The notes below the pieces were generated by a model that saw only the letters and a list, made by a program, of their open reading frames with translations, ran no database searches and was not told the DNA's origin. Position numbers and translations under genes: made by a program. Source: Apostichopus japonicus (Eukaryota; Echinodermata; Holothuroidea; Aspidochirotida; Stichopodidae). Taken from it: 42,000 nucleotides of DNA. The stretch spans positions 2,691,501 through 2,733,500 of the forward strand of contig NC_092577.1 of assembly GCF_037975245.1 (NCBI RefSeq), read 5' to 3'. This document shows positions 37,797-42,000 of this stretch, piece after piece (the stretch's first letter is position 1; every line of letters starts with the position of its first letter).

Positions 37797-40040
37797 TTAT
37801 GTAACAATATATGTAAGACTCTGACTATATACCGGTTCTGAGTTGATTTCATACTTGACTTTCTCTCTGAATACTGTCTGCAATTTTCCCGATTTTAAGG
37901 TGGCAACCACAATTTTCTCGGATCCATCTTCCTCGAACGCTGCTAAGCAACGTGCATCTCCTTCTAGAGGTATTGTTGCCAATAATTCAAGTCCATCTTC
38001 GCTGTACTGTGATAGGACTCGTCGCAGCTGGCCAGCGACGCTATGTAACCAAATGATGTAGACAGAATTATTCATATCCTTACATACGCTGAGTGGTTCC
38101 CATACACCTTTCTCATCTTCTGGTTTGGTAAATGTATACATAAGCTGCGATTCTCCGATAGAAACCGCACATGCGTTTCTACCTCCATAATCACAGACCA
38201 GAAGATTCCCTCTATGTACCGCTATATCCCTCGAGTGACAGATTACATCTGGGAGTGTTATGGTGTGACTGTAATTCAACTGGTCATCAAAGACATAGAC
38301 ATCTCTACAGTTGGTACCAACGATGATGTGGTTGTTGATTGGATCAGTGGTAACACAGTAAACACATCGACCAATAGACCAGCTGTCTATCTCGTTGCTG
38401 ATGGTTCGTTTCTCGTAGGAGCCATCTCGAACATCATAAAGACCTATTTCGTCCGGTATACATGCTGTAGCGATCTTAAATTGGGAAAAGAAACTACAAA
38501 AGCGATTAGGATAAGAAGATGTCGTCTGCCGTCTTCTGATTGGATCGTGTCTTATCATCTGCCCACTGTTTGCATTGATAACTGAGATATGTGAATATTC
38601 ATGAGATACAGATCCTGTGATAACAATGCGACCATCCTCGCTGCGCGCCATACCATCAATACAACATCCTTTAGCTGCCATACTGTCAATTACCACAATC
38701 GATTTATTCTCCTCGGTAATTATAGAATTTTCACTGTCAAAATTGATGATATCATCAATAGCAAAATTATATAAGATATCTAGCTGTGGAAACTCTTCTT
38801 GAACATCTTCCAGTAGATGTCGACTAGCTAGGGTTATATCAGAGAGATACAGAGCATCCGACCAGGCATCTTTAGAAGCCATCATATTGGACGTCGTTCT
38901 TTTAAACGTCTCGTAACGTTCTATTTTATCTTCTACTCGTTTTAAGATCTGCTGAAGGTCGGTTTTGTTCTTTATCGTGAGAATGTTTGTAGAAAAGAGA
39001 AGATGGCTCAAACGTTCTTCTAAGGATTCCATTCTCGTCACCAGTTTCTTGACCTCTGAGTTGTGATTGTCCATGACTACTTGAAGCTGATCCGAATGCT
39101 TCTTTTTCTTTTCCTTGATGGCAACCTCGCATTCTTCTAAGAGCTTTTGCATTTTCCTCTCTGTTTCCAGCCTTATTTGACTACACTCAGTTTTTCTCCT
39201 GTTTTCAATCTCTGATAATTTCTGTTCCAGCTGAGTCTGTTGTTCTTGGATGTTTGCTTGGATTCTATTTATTTGTTTCTCATATTGAAACTCCAAGTTG
39301 GCCGTCTTTGCTGCGACATTATCTTCCAATCTTCTCTCAGTCTCTTCGGCTCTCTTCGGTACGTCATATAATTTCGAAGCATGTTGATCGAGTTCGGTAA
39401 GTTTCGCGGTTAATTTTTGTCTTTCGACTTCAGCAATTTCAGTTACGTCTATTGCAAAGTGATCCTTGTGTTCATTAGAGGTGCAAGCAACACAAACTGG
39501 CATTTTTTGGCAAGTAAAGCAGCATAGTTGGACTGGTTGCATGGAATGATCGTCGCAGGTGGGGATGTCTCTACGGTATGTTATCTTTCCACGGGTTAGA
39601 TTGTTTTCTGTCAAGTAAAGAGTGTATTTCTTATGAACTTTATAATGTAATTCATTTTGAAGACGGGATTTATGACACTGGTCGCATAGAATCTCGTTGC
39701 ATTTGAAACAGTAAGCTGATCGCTTAGAACAGCTGAAACAAAGCAAATTTAACGGCTCGTTTTCAGGTTGTGGTTGAAGATGCTTCAAACGAAGCAAACT
39801 TTTCATTTGAAAGTCGTCCTGAAGTCCGGATATTCCCGTCTTCGGAATTCTACATTTATATTTGCAAGTTGGACATTCAATTTTCTCGTTGTGTTGCGCC
39901 GTCTGGTCGAGGTCTATCAAACAGCTTTGACAGAATCGGTGAAGACATGGCAGCAACTTTGGTTCTATCAGTTCGTTCGAACATACAGCACAGATACCAA
40001 ACACGTAGTTCGTCTCCATCATCTGCAGGTTGGAGGCCAT
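37797..40040 (-). CDS. TRIM-family RING/B-box/coiled-coil protein with C-terminal propeller-like domain
   Basis: Single-exon, 747-residue frame. The ATG at 40040-40038 sits in a good context (AAAAAATGG). The RING finger has C17, C20, C32, H34, C37, C40, C56 and C59, the C3HC4 order of E3 ubiquitin ligases. B-box 1 spans about 101-136 (C-x2-C, C-x2-C, C-x2-C, His pair) and B-box 2 about 162-194 (C-x2-H and further Cys/His). A long Lys/Glu/Gln-rich coiled coil follows (about 200-370). The C-terminal 330 residues have short beta-strand repeats of the 'VVIDS', 'ISVINANSG', 'VYVFDDQ' kind, suggesting an NHL- or WD-like propeller (TRIM2/3/45/56-like). The family ubiquitinates proteins and is expanded in several invertebrates, often with immune roles. 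The exact orthologue is not identified. It lies convergent to TUBGCP5, with a hAT element about 460 bases upstream. Confidence 0.9.
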   Translation of the reverse strand: MASNLQMMETNYVFGICAVCSNELIEPKLLPCLHRFCQSCLIDLDQTAQHNEKIECPTCKYKCRIPKTGISGLQDDFQMKSLLRLKHLQPQPENEPLNLLCFSCSKRSAYCFKCNEILCDQCHKSRLQNELHYKVHKKYTLYLTENNLTRGKITYRRDIPTCDDHSMQPVQLCCFTCQKMPVCVACTSNEHKDHFAIDVTEIAEVERQKLTAKLTELDQHASKLYDVPKRAEETERRLEDNVAAKTANLEFQYEKQINRIQANIQEQQTQLEQKLSEIENRRKTECSQIRLETERKMQKLLEECEVAIKEKKKKHSDQLQVVMDNHNSEVKKLVTRMESLEERLSHLLFSTNILTIKNKTDLQQILKRVEDKIERYETFKRTTSNMMASKDAWSDALYLSDITLASRHLLEDVQEEFPQLDILYNFAIDDIINFDSENSIITEENKSIVVIDSMAAKGCCIDGMARSEDGRIVITGSVSHEYSHISVINANSGQMIRHDPIRRRQTTSSYPNRFCSFFSQFKIATACIPDEIGLYDVRDGSYEKRTISNEIDSWSIGRCVYCVTTDPINNHIIVGTNCRDVYVFDDQLNYSHTITLPDVICHSRDIAVHRGNLLVCDYGGRNACAVSIGESQLMYTFTKPEDEKGVWEPLSVCKDMNNSVYIIWLHSVAGQLRRVLSQYSEDGLELLATIPLEGDARCLAAFEEDGSEKIVVATLKSGKLQTVFREKVKYEINSEPVYSQSLTYIVT

Positions 40041-40424
40041 TTTTTACGAAAGAAAGAAAGATTTTTCTGTGGAACCGATAAGAAGAAAAAACTGAAACTA
40101 AGAATAGCTACTCTTAACAGTTCTTTTATAACTGTTATGAATTTCACGGTCACTATCGTGGGTCTAAAGCATTGGTAGAGTACTGGTTGACTTATTATCT
40201 AATTTGATTCTTCATATAACGAGGCATTAACTTGTTTGATGTTGGTTGACTAACGCACAGTTACGGCACAGTGTATAGTTTTATGGTGACAACAACAATC
40301 ACTGATTTGAATAGTATTGTATTGCGCAATGTCGATGTAAATTGTCAATGTCTTTAGGGTTAGCATCCCAGTCGCTCTCTGTAATATCCGACTATCAAAG
40401 GTCTACTTGATTTCCTTGTAATAG

Positions 40425-40496
40425 TCCACGATAGTTATCGTGCAATTCATAACAACGTGTGACGAAGTTATAATACAACACTATAACTATCGTGGA
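40425..40496. repeat. 14-bp perfect inverted repeat upstream of the TRIM gene
   Basis: TCCACGATAGTTAT (40425-40438) pairs with ATAACTATCGTGGA (40483-40496) around a 44-base loop. Its right arm overlaps the target duplication of the neighbouring hAT element. Confidence 0.7.
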
Positions 40497-40499
40497 ACT

Positions 40500-41123
40500 C
40501 AAGGGCGGCGGAACCGCTTTTCCTCAGGTTAAAAGTGTGCCCTTTCTCTACATAAAAATTGAGGTGTCTCAAGTTAGCAAGAGGCCAGGGAACCAGAATG
40601 AACACTCGGGAAGGGCCGTTTCCGGCCATCTGAGGGGTTTGTAAAACCAAAAATTTTCTTGTACGCTCCGCGCCAACCGATGGTGGCGCTCCGCTCAGAT
40701 AGTCGTGCATACGACTTTGTAAATCCTGGCTACGCCCCTGACTTTAATGAATTTTTGTGGGTCAAACTCAAAACTATTTCGAATGAAAAAAATTGGTTAA
40801 GATATTAACAAGAAAAACTCTAATTCGGAAGATTCCTACATTAGCAACTAGCATGATTTCAACTCATTTTGTCTCAAATGAAAACTTGTTCCTTGTTTCC
40901 CAATTTGCACATTGGATATTGCAGTGCTAGTATGCATATTTTTCTTGAGGGGGGGGGGGGGCGGGCGTTGATGGAGTGATATGTATACGCAAATAAGATA
41001 ATGCAATAAGAATTATAAAGGGTACTAAATATAAGGCTGCATCATTTCAATCTAATTTCTGCAAAGTGCCCTTTGATGTCGGTGCCCCCCCCCCCCAGAT
41101 TAAAAGTGCTTCCGCCGCCCTTG
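40500..41123. mobile_element. Non-autonomous hAT-type transposon (624 bp)
   Basis: Ends are CAAGGGCGGCGGAA at 40500-40513 and its perfect complement at 41110-41123. An exact 8-bp direct repeat GTGGAACT flanks it (40492-40499 and 41124-41131). An 8-bp target duplication with a CA-G-rich end is the hAT signature. There is no transposase frame inside. The interior includes a block (about 40640-40740) that recurs inverted at 41881 onwards, and G/C homopolymers near 40950 and 41085. Confidence 0.8.
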
Positions 41124-41386
41124 GTGGAACTACATCACCAATATCCACCTTAGGTATCTTACATGGCAACAACGAGAATCGGGTGATCGGGGAGCCACAT
41201 CCGCAACACAACGATGGCATGTATTGTATTTGAATGTATTTTAGATCCTAGATCTTTACCGTTTCCCCGCATGCTGGATAAAAGTTTCCTGTTTCTTAAA
41301 ATTAACTGGAGTTCTCAAATGACATTTTAGACTTGATTCATTTCAACGATCCAGACAATGTATGTGTGTGTTTTTGTATGCATGTT

Positions 41387-41612
41387 TGTATGTATTTTAG
41401 ATCCTCCTGCAAGCAGGAACTCGCGAAGAAGCCTCATTGGCTTATCAAAGCCGCAAGCTGACCGAGGTCAGTCTCTTAGATTCATAGTTAACGTCCATGA
41501 TTATGAATTGTCAATTGTCAGCAACTCTGTAACTGGACGACATACATTAATCTCGGAGTGATTCGAACCGGGGACCTTATGATTGGAAGACACCGGCGTT
41601 AACCACTCGACA
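41387..41612 (-). repeat. tRNA-derived SINE, family 2, copy 2
   Basis: The minus-strand head has 'gagtggttaacgccggtg' and a good B-box GGTTCGAATC. The body and 'ctaaaatacatacaaacat' tail match the copy at 36003-36235. A small tail fragment of the same family sits at about 41233. Confidence 0.8.
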
Positions 41613-41810
41613 TCGTAGACTTTATATGCATGATTAACAATTATGTATATGTGTCGGTGCAAGGTCCGCTTGTGATATTTGATTAGAATTGTCACTATTG
41701 AAAATTTCAATGATTAACTGTCTTGCCTCTGACGGCTGAGGATACAACCCTTTCCCAAACTATACCTTCGCTTGTTTGGTTAAATTTGCCTGCGTCCCTC
41801 TAGTCCTATA

Positions 41811-42000
41811 CATAGGCGTACGGGACCATTTCAGTTTGGGGGCAGAAACTTTTGGGCCCGAGTTCCCGTGACACTATATAAGCGGAGCGCCACCATCGGT
41901 TGGCGCGTAGCGTCCAAGAGATTTTTTGGCAAAATATGCCTCTCAGATTGCAGGAAATGGCACTTCTGAGGCCTTGCAAGTTGCATCTAAACATTCTTTA
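41811..42000 (+). mobile_element. DNA-transposon fragment cut by the window edge
   Basis: It starts 'ataggcgtacgggacc'. It carries 'gcggagcgccaccatcggtt' (about 41881), the complement of about 40675-40694 inside the hAT element, followed by a related stretch. A short non-autonomous element, class uncertain. Confidence 0.5.

Overview
This window is animal nuclear DNA. It is A+T-rich, its genes are broken by GT-AG introns, it carries poly(A) signals, tRNA-derived SINEs and minisatellites, and it has no bacterial operon structure. The gene content (TUBGCP5, a single-exon TRIM protein, a Helentron-type Helitron with its own RPA gene) suggests an invertebrate deuterostome, most likely an echinoderm. 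That taxonomic guess is inference.

Layout. (1) From the left edge to about 13602 lies a long Helitron of the Helentron/Helitron2 kind. It has degenerate 5' repeats (1-1500) and a giant ORF (2387-8530) with these modules in order: C76/OTU-like cysteine protease, Lys-rich linker, zinc-finger/DUF6570-like region, HUH Rep nuclease, PIF1-family helicase, and AP-type (EEP) endonuclease. One in-frame TAA at 6575-6577 interrupts it. A separate five-exon RPA-like OB-fold gene follows (8654-11383), then an A+T-rich tail with a poly(A) signal, a nested insertion (about 12318-13178) and a 3' hairpin terminus. (2) From 14165 to 32829 are the last 15 coding exons (880 codons) of TUBGCP5, the gamma-tubulin complex component GCP5. 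Every splice phase agrees. The N-terminal coding exons (about 140 residues in the human protein) are not visible, so they probably lie left of the window and the Helitron sits in a TUBGCP5 intron. (3) The TUBGCP5 introns are full of repeats: a 105-bp minisatellite with about 15 copies, two further derivatives of the same Helitron family, a 320-bp interspersed repeat, microsatellites, exon-derived duplications, and a near-canonical sense-strand hammerhead ribozyme in the intron 20836-22104. (4) From 32830 to 37796 there is no recognised gene, but there is a 55-bp minisatellite (about 19 copies) and two tRNA-derived SINE families. (5) On the minus strand, 37797-40040 encodes a 747-residue TRIM protein (RING, two B-boxes, coiled coil, probable beta-propeller). 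(6) The right end holds a non-autonomous hAT element with 14-bp terminal inverted repeats and an 8-bp target duplication (40500-41123), another SINE copy and a further transposon fragment cut by the window edge.

How the parts relate. In the Helitron, the Rep nuclease nicks and joins DNA, the helicase unwinds it, the RPA-like protein probably coats the displaced single strand, and the protease and EEP domains are accessory modules of the Helentron lineage. The short derivatives at about 20.05-20.52 and 25.25-25.82 kb share its 3' terminus and could have been mobilised in trans. TUBGCP5 is a conserved microtubule-nucleation gene that hosts this load of elements in its introns. The TRIM gene is an independent locus facing the other way.
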